Shown here: positions 38,681-48,323 of the stretch, piece by piece | Numbering within the stretch: the stretch's first letter is position 1 | Layout of the letters: each line of letters starts with the position of its first letter | Origin: Burkholderia thailandensis E264 | GTDB taxonomy: Bacteria > Pseudomonadota > Gammaproteobacteria > Burkholderiales > Burkholderiaceae | NCBI RefSeq assembly: GCF_000012365.1 | Contig: NC_007651.1 | Span: 1,302,001 to 1,366,000 of the forward strand | Length of the DNA: 64,000 nt | Direction: 5' to 3' | The notes under the pieces: model-generated | What the model saw: only the letters and a program-made list of their open reading frames with translations | The model's database searches: none | Told to the model about the DNA's origin: nothing | Program-made: the position numbers and the translations under genes

Positions 38681-40708
38681 ATGACGACTTCGTCTCCCGC
38701 CTCCACCACCTTGATGGCCAACGCGATCCGCGCGCTCGCGATGGACGCCGTCCAGCAAGCGAACTCCGGTCACCCCGGCATGCCGATGGGCATGGCCGAG
38801 ATCGGCGTCGCGCTGTGGTCGCGCCACCTGAAGCACAACCCGACGAACCCGCATTGGGCCGACCGCGACCGCTTCGTGCTGTCGAACGGCCACGGCTCGA
38901 TGCTGCTGTACTCGCTGCTGCACCTGACAGGCTACGATCTGCCGATCGAAGAGCTGAAGAATTTCCGGCAACTGCATTCGAAGACGCCGGGCCACCCGGA
39001 ATACGGGATCACGCCGGGCGTCGAGACGACGACGGGCCCGCTCGGCCAGGGCCTCGCGAACGCGGTCGGCATGGCGCTCGGCGAGGCGCTGCTCGCCGCC
39101 GAGTTCAACCGCGACGACGCGAAGATCGTCGATCACCACACGTACGTGTTCCTCGGCGACGGCTGCCTGATGGAAGGCATCTCGCACGAGGCCTGCTCGC
39201 TCGCGGGCACGCTGAAGCTCAACAAGCTGATCGCGCTCTATGACGACAACGGGATCTCGATCGACGGCGACGTCGTCAACTGGTTCCACGACGACACGCC
39301 GAAGCGCTTCGAGGCGTACGGCTGGAACGTGATTCCGAACGTGAACGGCCATGACGTCGACGCGATCGACGCGGCGATCGCGAAGGCGAAGCGCTCGGAC
39401 AAGCCGAGCCTCATCTGCTGCAAGACGCGCATCGGCAACGGCGCGGCGACGAAGGCGGGCGGCCACGACGTGCACGGCGCGCCGCTCGGCGCGGACGAAA
39501 TCGCGAAGACCCGCGAGGCGCTCGGCTGGACGTGGGCGCCGTTCGTGATTCCGCAGGAAGTCTATGCGGCATGGGACGCGAAGGAGGCGGGCAAGCGCAG
39601 CGAAGACGACTGGAACGCGGCGTTCGCGCAATACCGCGCGAAGTACCCGGCCGAAGCGGCCGAATTCGAGCGCCGGATGGCGGGCACGCTGCCGGCCGAT
39701 TGGGCCGCGAAGGCCGCGGCGATCGTCGCCGGCGCGAACGAGCGCGGCGAGACGGTCGCGACGCGCAAGGCGTCGCAGCAGACGATCGAGGGGCTCGCCG
39801 CCGTGCTGCCCGAGCTGCTCGGCGGCTCGGCGGACCTGACGGGCTCGAACCTCACGAACTGGAAGGCGTCGAAGGCGGTTCGCGCGAATGCGGACGGCCC
39901 GGGCGTCCAGTGGGGCAACCATATCAACTACGGCGTGCGCGAATTCGGCATGAGCGCCGCGATCAACGGCCTCGTGCTGCACGGCGGCTACAAGCCGTTC
40001 GGCGGCACGTTCCTCACGTTCTCCGACTACAGCCGCAATGCGCTGCGCGTCGCCGCGCTGATGAAGGTGCCGTCGATCTTCGTGTTCACGCACGATTCGA
40101 TCGGCCTCGGCGAGGACGGCCCGACGCACCAGTCGGTCGAGCATGTCGCGAGCCTGCGCCTGATTCCCAACCTCGACGTCTGGCGTCCGGCGGACACGGT
40201 GGAGACGGCCGTCGCGTGGACCTACGCGGTCGCGCACCAGCACCCGTCGTGCCTGATCTTCAGCCGCCAGAACCTCGCGTTCAACGCGCGCACCGATGCG
40301 CAGCTCGCGAACGTCGAGAAGGGCGGCTACGTGCTGCGCGACTGGGACGAAGAAATCGTCGCGCGCAAGATCATCCTGATCGCGACGGGCTCCGAAGTCG
40401 AGCTCGCGATGAAGGCGGTCGAGCCCCTCGCGCAGCAGGGGATCGCCGCGCGCGTCGTGTCGATGCCGTCGAGCGACGTGTTCGACCGCCAGGACGCCGA
40501 GTACCGCGAGCGGGTGCTGCCGCACGGCGTGCGCCGCGTCGCGATCGAAGCGGGCGTCACCGATTTCTGGCGCAAGTACGTGGGCCTCGAAGGCGGCGTG
40601 GTCGGCATCGACACGTTCGGCGAGTCGGCCCCGGCCGGCGTGCTGTTCAAGCATTTCGGCTTCACTGTCGAGCACGTGATCGAAACGGCGAAGGCGGTGC
40701 TCGCGTAA
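38681..40708 (+). CDS. tktA: Transketolase
   Basis: 675-residue thiamine-diphosphate enzyme linking the pentose phosphate pathway and glycolysis by moving two-carbon units between sugar phosphates. The N-terminal [11 protein letters not shown] and the ThDP motif G-D-G-C-L-M-E-G are present. So are the pyrimidine-domain Glu region and [10 protein letters not shown]. Start at the ATG giving MTTSSPAST; a longer frame to 38636 has no better site. It is followed 90 bases later by gapA, a common Burkholderia order. Confidence 0.95.
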   Translation: MTTSSPASTTLMANAIRALAMDAVQQANSGHPGMPMGMAEIGVALWSRHLKHNPTNPHWADRDRFVLSNGHGSMLLYSLLHLTGYDLPIEELKNFRQLHSKTPGHPEYGITPGVETTTGPLGQGLANAVGMALGEALLAAEFNRDDAKIVDHHTYVFLGDGCLMEGISHEACSLAGTLKLNKLIALYDDNGISIDGDVVNWFHDDTPKRFEAYGWNVIPNVNGHDVDAIDAAIAKAKRSDKPSLICCKTRIGNGAATKAGGHDVHGAPLGADEIAKTREALGWTWAPFVIPQEVYAAWDAKEAGKRSEDDWNAAFAQYRAKYPAEAAEFERRMAGTLPADWAAKAAAIVAGANERGETVATRKASQQTIEGLAAVLPELLGGSADLTGSNLTNWKASKAVRANADGPGVQWGNHINYGVREFGMSAAINGLVLHGGYKPFGGTFLTFSDYSRNALRVAALMKVPSIFVFTHDSIGLGEDGPTHQSVEHVASLRLIPNLDVWRPADTVETAVAWTYAVAHQHPSCLIFSRQNLAFNARTDAQLANVEKGGYVLRDWDEEIVARKIILIATGSEVELAMKAVEPLAQQGIAARVVSMPSSDVFDRQDAEYRERVLPHGVRRVAIEAGVTDFWRKYVGLEGGVVGIDTFGESAPAGVLFKHFGFTVEHVIETAKAVLA

Positions 40709-40798
40709 CCCAATCGACGCCCGGGCGGCCGTGCCCTGCGCCGGCCGGGCGCGCGTGAAGCTGCACGAAGTATTTTTTCAGCCATCAGGAGATACATC

Positions 40799-41809
40799 AT
40801 GACGATTCGCGTTGCAATCAACGGTTACGGCCGCATCGGCCGCAACACGCTGCGCGCTTTCTACGAAAACGGCAAGAAGCACGATCTCGAGATCGTTGCG
40901 ATCAACGATCTGGGCGACGCGAAGACCAACGCGCACCTGACGCAGTACGACACCGCGCACGGCAAGTTCCCGGGCGAAGTGTCGGTCGACGGTGACTACC
41001 TCGTCGTGAACGGCGACAAGATCCGGGTGCTCGCGAACCGCAATCCGGCCGAGCTGCCGTGGGGCGAGCTGGGCGTCGACGTCGTGATGGAATGCACGGG
41101 CTTCTTCACGTCGAAGGAAAAGGCGAGCGCGCACCTGAAGGGCGGCGCGAAGAAGGTGATCATCTCGGCGCCGGGCGGCAAGGATGTCGACGCGACGATC
41201 GTCTACGGCGTGAACCACGACGTGCTGAAAGCGGAGCACACGGTGATCTCGAACGCATCGTGCACGACGAACTGCCTCGCGCCGCTCGTCAAGCCGCTGA
41301 ACGACAAGATCGGCCTCGAGACCGGCCTGATGACGACGATCCACGCGTACACGAACGACCAGGTGCTGACGGACGTCTATCACGAAGACCTGCGTCGCGC
41401 GCGCTCGGCCACGCATAGCCAGATCCCGACGAAGACGGGCGCGGCGGCGGCCGTCGGCCTCGTGCTGCCGGAGCTGAACGGCAAGCTCGACGGCTACGCG
41501 ATTCGCGTGCCGACCATCAACGTGTCGATCGTCGACCTGTCGTTCATCGCGAAGCGCGACACGACGGTCGAGGAAGTCAACGCGATCATGAAGGAAGCGT
41601 CGGAAGGCGCGCTCAAGGGCATCCTCGGCTACAACGATGCGCCGCTCGTGTCGATCGACTTCAATCACAACCCGGCTTCGTCGACGTTCGACGCGACGCT
41701 GACGAAGGTGTCGGGTCGTCTCGTGAAGGTGTCGAGCTGGTACGACAACGAGTGGGGCTTCTCGAACCGCATGCTGGATACGGCGATCGCGCTCGCGAAC
41801 GCGAAGTAA
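40799..41809 (+). CDS. gapA: Glyceraldehyde-3-phosphate dehydrogenase, type I
   Basis: 336-residue NAD-dependent enzyme of glycolysis and gluconeogenesis, forming 1,3-bisphosphoglycerate. N-terminal G-Y-G-R-I-G-R binds NAD. Catalytic Cys155 lies in S-N-A-S-C-T-T-N-C. The [12 protein letters not shown] motif is at the C-terminus. AGGAG precedes the ATG. A strong terminator follows at 41853. Confidence 0.97.
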   Translation: MTIRVAINGYGRIGRNTLRAFYENGKKHDLEIVAINDLGDAKTNAHLTQYDTAHGKFPGEVSVDGDYLVVNGDKIRVLANRNPAELPWGELGVDVVMECTGFFTSKEKASAHLKGGAKKVIISAPGGKDVDATIVYGVNHDVLKAEHTVISNASCTTNCLAPLVKPLNDKIGLETGLMTTIHAYTNDQVLTDVYHEDLRRARSATHSQIPTKTGAAAAVGLVLPELNGKLDGYAIRVPTINVSIVDLSFIAKRDTTVEEVNAIMKEASEGALKGILGYNDAPLVSIDFNHNPASSTFDATLTKVSGRLVKVSSWYDNEWGFSNRMLDTAIALANAK

Positions 41810-41852
41810 TCCCGCGCGCGCGGGCGCCGCGAGGCGGCCTGCGTCGCGATCG

Positions 41853-41888
41853 AGCCCGGTCCGGCTTCATGCCGGCCGGGCTTTTTTG
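41853..41888 (+). terminator. Rho-independent terminator of gapA
   Basis: A 12-13-base stem with one bulge (41853-41865 with 41871-41882), TTCAT loop, followed by TTTTTT. It lies between convergent gapA and the MFS gene. Confidence 0.85.
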
Positions 41889-41937
41889 TCGCCGCGGGCA
41901 TCGCATGGCCCGCCCCGCGAGCCGGCGGCAGGCGGCG

Positions 41938-43137
41938 CTACTGCGCGGCCTGCCGAGCGCCGATGCGCTGCGACGCGCCCCACAGCACGACGAGCAGGCC
42001 CGACAGGACCGCGCCCGCGAGGCAGACGCCTCGCCAGCCGGCGATGCCGAATGCGGCGCCCGCCGCACCCGAGCCGAGCGCGCCGCCGATGAAGTAGCTC
42101 GTCAGGTAGATCGTCGTGACGCGGCTGCGCGCGTCGCCGGCAAGCGTATAGATCACGCTCTGGTTCGAGATGTGCAGGCCCTGCACGCCGACGTCGAGCA
42201 CCAGGATGCCGACGATCAGTGCGGCGAGCGACTGCTCGCCCGCCGCGATCAGCGCGAACGACGCGAGCACCGCCGCGGCGAAGAGGCCGGTTGCCGCATT
42301 GCCGCGCCCGCGATCGACGAGCCGCCCCGCCGACGCCGCGGCGAGCGCGCCCACCGCGCCGACGATGCCGAACAGGCCGATCCGGCCTTCGGTATAGCCG
42401 TAAGGCGGCTGACTGAGCAAAAACGTGAGGCCCGTCCACAGCAGGCTGAAGCAGGCGAACACGAGCGCGCCGTATGCGCAGCGCAGCGCGATCAATGGCT
42501 GCGTGCGCACGAGCGCGGCGAGCGATTTCATCAGCGCCGCGTAGTCGATGCGCGCGTCGCGACAATCCTTCGGCAGCTTCGCGGCGAGCACGCCCGCCAG
42601 CAGCAGCACCGTCAGCGCCGCGATCGCGTAGACGGCGCGCCAGCCGAGCCAGTCGGCGATCGCGCCCGACGCGACGCGCGCGAGCAGGATGCCGAGCAGC
42701 AGGCCGCTCATCACGGTGCCGACCGCGCGGCCGCGCGACGCGTCGTCGGCGAGCGACGCGGCGAACGGCACGAGCAGTTGCGTCGAGCACGTGACGAAGC
42801 CGACGCACACGTTCGCCGCGATGAAGAAGCCGTAGCGCGTGCTCGACGCGACCGCGACGAGCGCCACGACGTTGGCGATCAGCAGCCGCACGATCAGCGT
42901 GTGGCGATTGGCGACGTCGCCGAGCGGCACGACGACGAGGAGGCTCGCCGCGTAGCCGAGCTGCGTCAGCGTGACGAGATAGCCGAGCTCGGCGGGCTTG
43001 CGCCCGAAGCTCGCCGCGATCGCGGCGAGGAGCGGCTGCGAATAATAGAGATTGCCGATGACGATGCCGCAGGCGCATGCGAACAGCAGCGTCATTCCGC
43101 GCGTCAGCGCGGGCGGAGTGGCGGTGACGGAATTCAT
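41938..43137 (-). CDS. MFS transporter in the cyn gene cluster
   Basis: 399-residue 12-helix Major Facilitator. The loop between helices 2 and 3 reads P-L-G-D-V-A-N-R-H-T, and D-R-G-R-G-N is seen in the central loop. The long frame to 43857 is an artefact of GC-rich DNA; the ATG at 43137 gives a proper N-terminus (MNSVTATPPALTRG). It is third after cynT and cynS on the minus strand, the place occupied by cynX in E. coli. The protein looks more like a general sugar/drug-efflux MFS than CynX, so cyanate transport is only a suggestion. Confidence 0.85.
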   Translation of the reverse strand: MNSVTATPPALTRGMTLLFACACGIVIGNLYYSQPLLAAIAASFGRKPAELGYLVTLTQLGYAASLLVVVPLGDVANRHTLIVRLLIANVVALVAVASSTRYGFFIAANVCVGFVTCSTQLLVPFAASLADDASRGRAVGTVMSGLLLGILLARVASGAIADWLGWRAVYAIAALTVLLLAGVLAAKLPKDCRDARIDYAALMKSLAALVRTQPLIALRCAYGALVFACFSLLWTGLTFLLSQPPYGYTEGRIGLFGIVGAVGALAAASAGRLVDRGRGNAATGLFAAAVLASFALIAAGEQSLAALIVGILVLDVGVQGLHISNQSVIYTLAGDARSRVTTIYLTSYFIGGALGSGAAGAAFGIAGWRGVCLAGAVLSGLLVVLWGASQRIGARQAAQ

Positions 43138-43179
43138 GAGGCGCGTGGCGAAGATGGACGGAGTCGGAAAGAACGCAAC

Positions 43180-43224
43180 GAACGAAGCGACCGAAGTGAC
43201 CGAACTGACCGAAGTGACCGAAGC
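43180..43224. repeat. Tandem 9-base repeat (five copies) between cynS and the MFS gene
   Basis: Five consecutive copies of a GACCGAAGT-type 9-mer (one or two changes per copy) fill 43180-43224; degenerate traces continue to about 43250. It lies in the 173-base gap between the MFS start (43137) and the cynS stop (43311). Copy number is likely to vary between strains. Confidence 0.8.
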
Positions 43225-43310
43225 GAACGGCAGTGACCGGCAGCGACCGATCCGTGCGGCGAGCCGCGCAAGGCCGGCCCGCCGCGTCGAGCCGCGTGTC
43301 GGTGCGGCGT

Positions 43311-43781
43311 TCAGAACGGCTTCGTCGGCAGGTACTTGCCGTCGAGCGTGATGACGGCGCGCGAGCCGCCGTCCGGATCGTCGACCTTCTTGATGTCGAG
43401 CTTGAAATTGATCGCGCTGATGATGCCGTCGCCGAATTGCTCGTGAATCAGCGCTTTGAGCGTCGAACCGTACACTTGCACGATTTCGTAGAAGCGGTAG
43501 ATCGTCGGATCGGTCGGGACGCCGCCCGGGATGCTGCCGCGCACGGGAATCGTCTGCAACAGGCGCACCGCGTCGTCGTCGAGGTCGAGTTTCGCGGCGA
43601 CGACGCGCGCGGCGTCCGCGGGCAGCGGATGCTGGCCGAGCAGCGCGGCCGTCGTGAACGCGACGCTCAGGCCGGTGCCTTCGTTGATCTGCTCGAACGT
43701 GAGGTGCTTGCGCGTCTTCGTGTCGACGATGCGCTCGGCGAGCGCATCGCGCGCGCACTGGCTGTATTGCGATTGGGTCAT
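43311..43781 (-). CDS. cynS: Cyanate hydratase (cyanase)
   Basis: 156-residue decameric enzyme that decomposes cyanate with bicarbonate to ammonia and CO2. Catalytic residues R96, E99 and S122 are found at exactly the E. coli numbering (Y-R-F-Y-E and I-I-S-A-I-N). N-terminal helical domain and C-terminal beta-domain are complete (ends L-P-T-K-P-F). It follows the carbonic anhydrase gene after 72 bases. The anhydrase would restore bicarbonate lost as CO2. Confidence 0.97.
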   Translation of the reverse strand: MTQSQYSQCARDALAERIVDTKTRKHLTFEQINEGTGLSVAFTTAALLGQHPLPADAARVVAAKLDLDDDAVRLLQTIPVRGSIPGGVPTDPTIYRFYEIVQVYGSTLKALIHEQFGDGIISAINFKLDIKKVDDPDGGSRAVITLDGKYLPTKPF

Positions 43782-43853
43782 GCGGGCTCCTTGCGGTGAG
43801 GGATTGGAACAGCGAACGGGAACGGCAAGCGCGACGCGCGGCGGCGGCGCGTG

Positions 43854-44558
43854 TCACACGCCGCGCGCCACGCCGTGCATCACGCGCGATGCCTCGTGCG
43901 TGATGCCGTGATCGAATCGCGGCGGCGTCGCATGCACGTGCCGATGCTCGGCGAGCGCGACGAAGCGGCCCGTCGCGCCGTCGAGCGCGTCGATCGAGCC
44001 GGTTTCGATGTCGTACACCCAGCCGTGCAGCGCGAGGCGCCCTTGCTCGAGCGCGAGCCGCACCGACGGATGCGTGTTGAGGTTCGCGAGTTGCGCGACG
44101 ACGTTTTCACGCACCAGCGAATCGACGCGCTCCTGCTCGCTTGCGTGCTCGCGCGCATCGTTTACGCATTTCGCGGCGTCCGCGTAGCGCAGCCAGCCGC
44201 GCACGGCGGGCAGGTGGTCGAGGCACGCGCACGACGCGATCGCGCGCATCGCGCCGCAGTCCGAGTGGCCGCACACGACGACGTCGGCCACTTCGAGCAC
44301 CGCGATCGCGTATTCGACGGACGCCGATACGCCGCCGGGCTCGGGGCCGAACGACGGCACGATGTTGCCCGCGTTGCGGATCACGAACAGGTCGCCCGGC
44401 TCGCGCTGCGTGACGAGCTCGGGCACGAGGCGGCTGTCCGAGCACGAGATGAAGAGGGCGCGCGGCTGCTGGCCCGTGGCGAGGCGCTGGAACAACGCCG
44501 TGCGGGGCGCGAACGCGTCGCGCTGGAACTTCAGAAATCCTTCGATGATGTCCTGCAT
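43854..44558 (-). CDS. cynT: Beta-carbonic anhydrase
   Basis: 234-residue zinc enzyme interconverting CO2 and bicarbonate. Zinc ligands C39, H98 and C101 and the Asp41/Arg43 dyad (S-C-S-D-S-R; G-H-S-D-C-G-A) are all present. In the cyn operon it replenishes bicarbonate for cyanase. It is divergent from the LysR gene (116-base gap), as cynT is from cynR in E. coli. Confidence 0.95.
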   Translation of the reverse strand: MQDIIEGFLKFQRDAFAPRTALFQRLATGQQPRALFISCSDSRLVPELVTQREPGDLFVIRNAGNIVPSFGPEPGGVSASVEYAIAVLEVADVVVCGHSDCGAMRAIASCACLDHLPAVRGWLRYADAAKCVNDAREHASEQERVDSLVRENVVAQLANLNTHPSVRLALEQGRLALHGWVYDIETGSIDALDGATGRFVALAEHRHVHATPPRFDHGITHEASRVMHGVARGV

Positions 44559-44620
44559 CGTGTGCTCCTTGCTCGGCGGCGAGAGCCGACGACCGAAGAA
44601 TGAGGCAAACGATTCATAGC

Positions 44621-44671
44621 GTCCAAGACCGGTTTATTATTGTTCGCATAGGCAACGCCAATATCTTGGAC
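44621..44671. promoter_or_regulatory. Inverted repeat in the cynT/LysR divergent promoter region
   Basis: Perfect 8-base arms GTCCAAGA (44621-44628) and TCTTGGAC (44664-44671), 35 bases apart. The right arm ends 3 bases before the regulator ATG and covers its ribosome binding site. The interval is AT-rich, as LysR-controlled divergent promoters often are. The role is inferred. Confidence 0.4.
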
Positions 44672-44674
44672 ACG

Positions 44675-45610
44675 ATGCTGCTCCGACACATCCGCTATTT
44701 TCTCGCCGTCGCCGAGCAGGGCAACTTCACGCGCGCGGCCGAATCGTTGCACGTGTCCCAACCGACACTGTCGCAGCAGATCCGGCAACTCGAGGGCGCG
44801 CTCGGCGTGCAACTGTTCGACCGCTCGGCTCGCGCGGTGCGATTGACCGAATTCGGCGCCGCGTACGCGCGGCACGCGCGCGCCGCGTTGCAGCAGCTCG
44901 AGGCCGGGCGGCGCGCGGTGCACGACGTCGAGAATCTGCAAAGCGGCTCGTTGCGGCTCGCGATGACGCCGACTTTCTCCGCGTATCTGATCGGCTGGTT
45001 GATCGACGGCTTCAACGCGCGCTATCCGAACCTGAAGCTGACGATCCGCGAGATGCCGCAGGAGCAGATCGAGCCGCTTCTCGCCGACGACGAGCTCGAC
45101 GTCGGGATCGCGTTCGATGCGATGCAGTCGCCGGAAATCGAAGCGACGCCGCTCTGGGTCGAGACGCTTGCACTCGTTGTGGGCCGCGGCCATCGCCACG
45201 CGCGTCGACGCAAGCCGCTTTCGCCCGAGGCGGCCGCCGACGAGCCGCTGATCCTGTTGAGCCGCGCATTCGCGACGCGCAGCAAGGTCGACGAGTACTT
45301 CCGCAGCAACGGCGTGACGCCGCACGTCGCGATCGAGGTGAACTCGATCAGCACGATGCTCGAGATGGTGCGCGGCGGACGGGTTGCGACGGTGCTGCCG
45401 TCGGCGATCGCCGAGCGTCGCGACGACTTGTGCGCGATCCGGCTCGAACCGCCGCTACCGCACCGCACGGCCGCGCTGTTGATGCGCAAGGGCGGGTATC
45501 GAAGCGCGGCGATGCGGGCGTTCGTCGATCACGTGCTGGCGAGGCGGCACGAAATCGGAAATCGCGGCGGGGCGAGGGCGCGAGGCAGTATGCCGTCGAG
45601 CGGCGAGTAG
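44675..45610 (+). CDS. cynR: LysR-family regulator, CynR-like
   Basis: 311-residue LysR-type regulator. The N-terminal helix-turn-helix has the CynR/CbbR-like start L-R-H-I-R-Y-F-L-A-V-A-E-Q-G-N-F-T-R-A-A-E-S-L-H-V-S-Q-P. The effector domain spans residues about 90-300. Its divergent placement from cynT-cynS makes control of cyanate degradation the natural assignment; in E. coli CynR activates cynTSX with cyanate. The frame is open upstream to 44600, but the ATG at 44675 gives the family start. The last 20 residues are Gly/Ala/Arg-rich and not conserved. Confidence 0.88.
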   Translation: MLLRHIRYFLAVAEQGNFTRAAESLHVSQPTLSQQIRQLEGALGVQLFDRSARAVRLTEFGAAYARHARAALQQLEAGRRAVHDVENLQSGSLRLAMTPTFSAYLIGWLIDGFNARYPNLKLTIREMPQEQIEPLLADDELDVGIAFDAMQSPEIEATPLWVETLALVVGRGHRHARRRKPLSPEAAADEPLILLSRAFATRSKVDEYFRSNGVTPHVAIEVNSISTMLEMVRGGRVATVLPSAIAERRDDLCAIRLEPPLPHRTAALLMRKGGYRSAAMRAFVDHVLARRHEIGNRGGARARGSMPSSGE

Positions 45611-45949
<339 letters not shown>

Positions 45950-46642
45950 TCAGCGCTTCGGCGTTGGAAAGAACACGCCCGCGCGCTGCGCGGCGTTCGA
46001 GATGTGCGCTTCGATCGCCGCGCCCGCGGCGGCCGGGTCCTTCGCGATCAGCGCGTCGAGAATCGCGCGATGCTCGCGATACGTCGAAAGCACGAGCTCG
46101 CGCCGATAGAACGGCATCCGCTGGCTTTCCTTCATGATGTCCGCGCTGCCGCGCAGGATCGATTCGATCGCCGCGTTGCCGGCGAGGCTGACGATCCGCA
46201 TGTGGAAATCGAAGTCGAGTTGCGACGCGCTGTCGAGCTCGTCGTTCGCAAGCGCCTCTTGCAGCGCGGCGACGTTTTCCTCGAACCACGCGAGATCGTG
46301 CTCGCTGACGGCGAGCGCGGCCATTCGCGCGGCGAAGCCTTCGAGCGCGTAGCGCATCTGGTAGGTATCGGGCAGCGACGACTGCTCGGCGAAGCGCCAA
46401 GCGTGCGCGGCGCTCGCCTGCGCGCGCTCGACGTACACGCCCTTGCCGGGGCGGATGCGCAGCATCCCGAGCGCTTCGAGCGTCGACAGCGCCTCGCGCA
46501 GCGACGCGCGGCTGATCGCCAGTTCCTCGGACAATTGGCGTTGCGCGGGCAACAGGCTGCCGACGGGATAGTAGCCGCGCTCGATCCGGTCGCGGATCGT
46601 GGCGATGGCGGCGTCGGTGACGGTATGTGGAACGTTCTTCAT
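45950..46642 (-). CDS. GntR-family (FadR subfamily) regulator, likely of dctA
   Basis: 230-residue regulator. The N-terminal winged helix includes L-P-A-Q-R-Q-L-S-E-E-L-A-I-S-R-A-S-L-R-E-A-L. The C-terminal FCD domain is all-helical, with the metal/ligand His set expected in D-F-H-M-R-I and the last third. Start chosen at 46642 (MKNVPHTVTD); the frame stays open to 46693. It is divergent from dctA (244-base gap). The dctA promoter carries a TGGTC-N-GACCA operator of the type bound by this subfamily, so repression of C4-dicarboxylate or related organic-acid uptake is plausible. Confidence 0.9.
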   Translation of the reverse strand: MKNVPHTVTDAAIATIRDRIERGYYPVGSLLPAQRQLSEELAISRASLREALSTLEALGMLRIRPGKGVYVERAQASAAHAWRFAEQSSLPDTYQMRYALEGFAARMAALAVSEHDLAWFEENVAALQEALANDELDSASQLDFDFHMRIVSLAGNAAIESILRGSADIMKESQRMPFYRRELVLSTYREHRAILDALIAKDPAAAGAAIEAHISNAAQRAGVFFPTPKR

Positions 46643-46788
46643 GCAGTGGATCGATTGCGCGGTCTGACCGGCATTGTAAACCCGCCCCGCCACCGCGCGC
46701 CCCGGCTCCGGGAAAGCGATGATCCGGCGCGTGCCGCGCCCGCGAAATCACCGCGAAAAGGCGCGGGTAATCCCTATTTATGGCGTCC

Positions 46789-46817
46789 TTGACTCGACTA
46801 TATCGGCTTCCTACTAT
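46789..46817 (+). promoter_or_regulatory. Sigma-70-like promoter of dctA
   Basis: TTGACT (46789-46794, 5/6 to -35), 17-base spacer, TACTAT (46812-46817, 4/6 to -10). Transcription would start near 46824, just before the operator. Confidence 0.65.
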
Positions 46818-46829
46818 CGTCCATAACAG

Positions 46830-46846
46830 TACTGGTCGGACCAGTA
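46830..46846. promoter_or_regulatory. GntR/FadR-type operator upstream of dctA
   Basis: Perfect 17-base palindrome TACTGGTCGGACCAGTA with core TGGTC-N-GACCA, the known pattern for FadR/PdhR/LldR-type repressors. It lies about 6-22 bases downstream of the predicted start site, a repressing position. The divergent GntR gene is the probable binder. Confidence 0.7.
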
Positions 46847-46886
46847 TGAACAGACGAATCCGCAACCGTTGTGATGGGAGAACGCC

Positions 46887-48209
46887 GTGTCGAAGTTTCT
46901 CAATTCGCTGTTTGGTCGGGTGGTCATCGCGCTGTTGATCGGCGTGGCGCTCGGCGCTTTCTTCCCGCACTTCGCGCAGTCGCTGCGACCGTTGGGTGAC
47001 GGGTTCCTGAAGTTGATCAAGATGGTGATCGGGCCGATTGTGTTCTGCGTCGTCGTAAGCGGCATGGCGAACGCGGGCGATCTGAAGAAGGTCGGCCGCG
47101 TCGGCCTGAAGGCCGTCGTCTACTTCGAGGCGATGACGACGCTCGCGCTCGGCATCGGCCTCCTGCTCGCATACCTGACGAAGCCGGGCGTCGGGATGAA
47201 CGTCGATCTGCATACGCTCGACCCCGCATCGCTCGCCGAATACGCGAAGAACGCGCAGAGCCTGAAGGATACGGCGGGCTACCTGCTGAAGATCATCCCC
47301 GAGACCGCGTTCGACGCGTTCGCGAAGGGCGACATCCTGCAGATCCTCGTGTTCTCGGTGCTGTTCGGCTCCGCGCTGTCGCTGCTCGGCGACAAGGCGA
47401 AGCGCGTGAACACGCTGATCGACGAGTTCGCGCAGGTGTTCTTCCGCGTGATGGGCTTCATCATCAAGCTCGCGCCGCTTGGCGTGCTCGGCGCGATCGC
47501 GTTCACGACCGGCAAGTACGGCGTCGCGTCGCTCAAGCAACTGGGCCTGCTCGTGATCGTGTTCTACGCGAGCTGCGTCGTGTTCGTCGCGGTCGTGCTC
47601 GGCGTGGTGATGAAGCTCGCGGGCTTCTCGGTGTTCAAGCTGATCCGCTACCTGCGCGAAGAGCTCCTGATCGTGCTCGGCACCGCGTCGTCGGACGCCG
47701 TGCTGCCGCAGGTGATGCGCAAGCTCGAATGGATGGGCGTGAAGGATTCGACGGTCGGCCTCGTGATTCCGACGGGCTACTCGTTCAACCTCGACGGCTT
47801 CTCGATCTACCTGACGCTCGCCGTGCTCTTCATCGCGCAGGCGACCAACACGCCGCTGTCGGTGCACGATCTGATCGTCGTGCTGCTCGTGTCGCTCGTC
47901 ACGTCGAAGGGCGCGCACGGCATCCCGGGCTCGGCGATCGTGATTCTCGCCGCGACGCTGTCGGCGATCCCCGCGCTGCCCGTGCTCGGCCTCGTGCTGA
48001 TCCTGCCCGTCGACTGGTTCGTCGGCATCGCGCGCGCGATCACGAACCTGCTCGGCAACTGCGTCGCGACGATCGTCGTCGCGGTGTGGGAGCGCGACAT
48101 CGATCGCGCCCGCGCGCAGCGCGTGCTCGACGAGGAACTGCGCTACGTGCCGGCTGGCGAGGAGCGCTCGAACGGCGCGATCGCGGACGGCGGCGCGCAC
48201 GCGCTCTGA
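46887..48209 (+). CDS. dctA: C4-dicarboxylate transporter
   Basis: 440-residue inner-membrane symporter of the DAACS (glutamate transporter-like) family, importing succinate, fumarate and malate with cations. The family motifs S-D-A-V-L-P-Q and G-Y-S-F-N-L-D-G and the helix-7 region are visible, and N-L-L-G-N-C-V-A-T lies near the C-terminus. GTG start with GGAG 6 bases upstream. Terminator at 48234. The C4 acids would enter the TCA cycle and, through MaeB, the pyruvate pool. Confidence 0.96.
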   Translation: MSKFLNSLFGRVVIALLIGVALGAFFPHFAQSLRPLGDGFLKLIKMVIGPIVFCVVVSGMANAGDLKKVGRVGLKAVVYFEAMTTLALGIGLLLAYLTKPGVGMNVDLHTLDPASLAEYAKNAQSLKDTAGYLLKIIPETAFDAFAKGDILQILVFSVLFGSALSLLGDKAKRVNTLIDEFAQVFFRVMGFIIKLAPLGVLGAIAFTTGKYGVASLKQLGLLVIVFYASCVVFVAVVLGVVMKLAGFSVFKLIRYLREELLIVLGTASSDAVLPQVMRKLEWMGVKDSTVGLVIPTGYSFNLDGFSIYLTLAVLFIAQATNTPLSVHDLIVVLLVSLVTSKGAHGIPGSAIVILAATLSAIPALPVLGLVLILPVDWFVGIARAITNLLGNCVATIVVAVWERDIDRARAQRVLDEELRYVPAGEERSNGAIADGGAHAL

Positions 48210-48233
48210 CGCGGCGCCGCCCGGCATTATCGC

Positions 48234-48270
48234 GCGCCGGCGCGGCAGGTCGCGCCGGCGCTTCGTTTTT
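48234..48270 (+). terminator. Rho-independent terminator of dctA
   Basis: Perfect 11-base-pair stem (48234-48244 with 48251-48261), six-base loop, then TTCGTTTTT. Further T-rich tracts follow to about 48295. Confidence 0.85.
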
Positions 48271-48323
48271 CAGGTTTTCGGTTTTTCAGCTTTTCGGACA
48301 CACATCCAACAACAGGAGACGAC

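Noticed and set aside
40709..40798. Possible attenuator between the transketolase gene and gapA
   Set aside because: The GC-rich inverted repeat is imperfect and the T-run follows only after about 20 bases, so it does not form a convincing terminator or attenuator.
43138..43857. Extension of the MFS gene to a 639-codon protein
   Set aside because: The extra 240 residues overlap cynS in another frame and include the 9-base repeat; the ATG at 43137 gives a normal MFS N-terminus.
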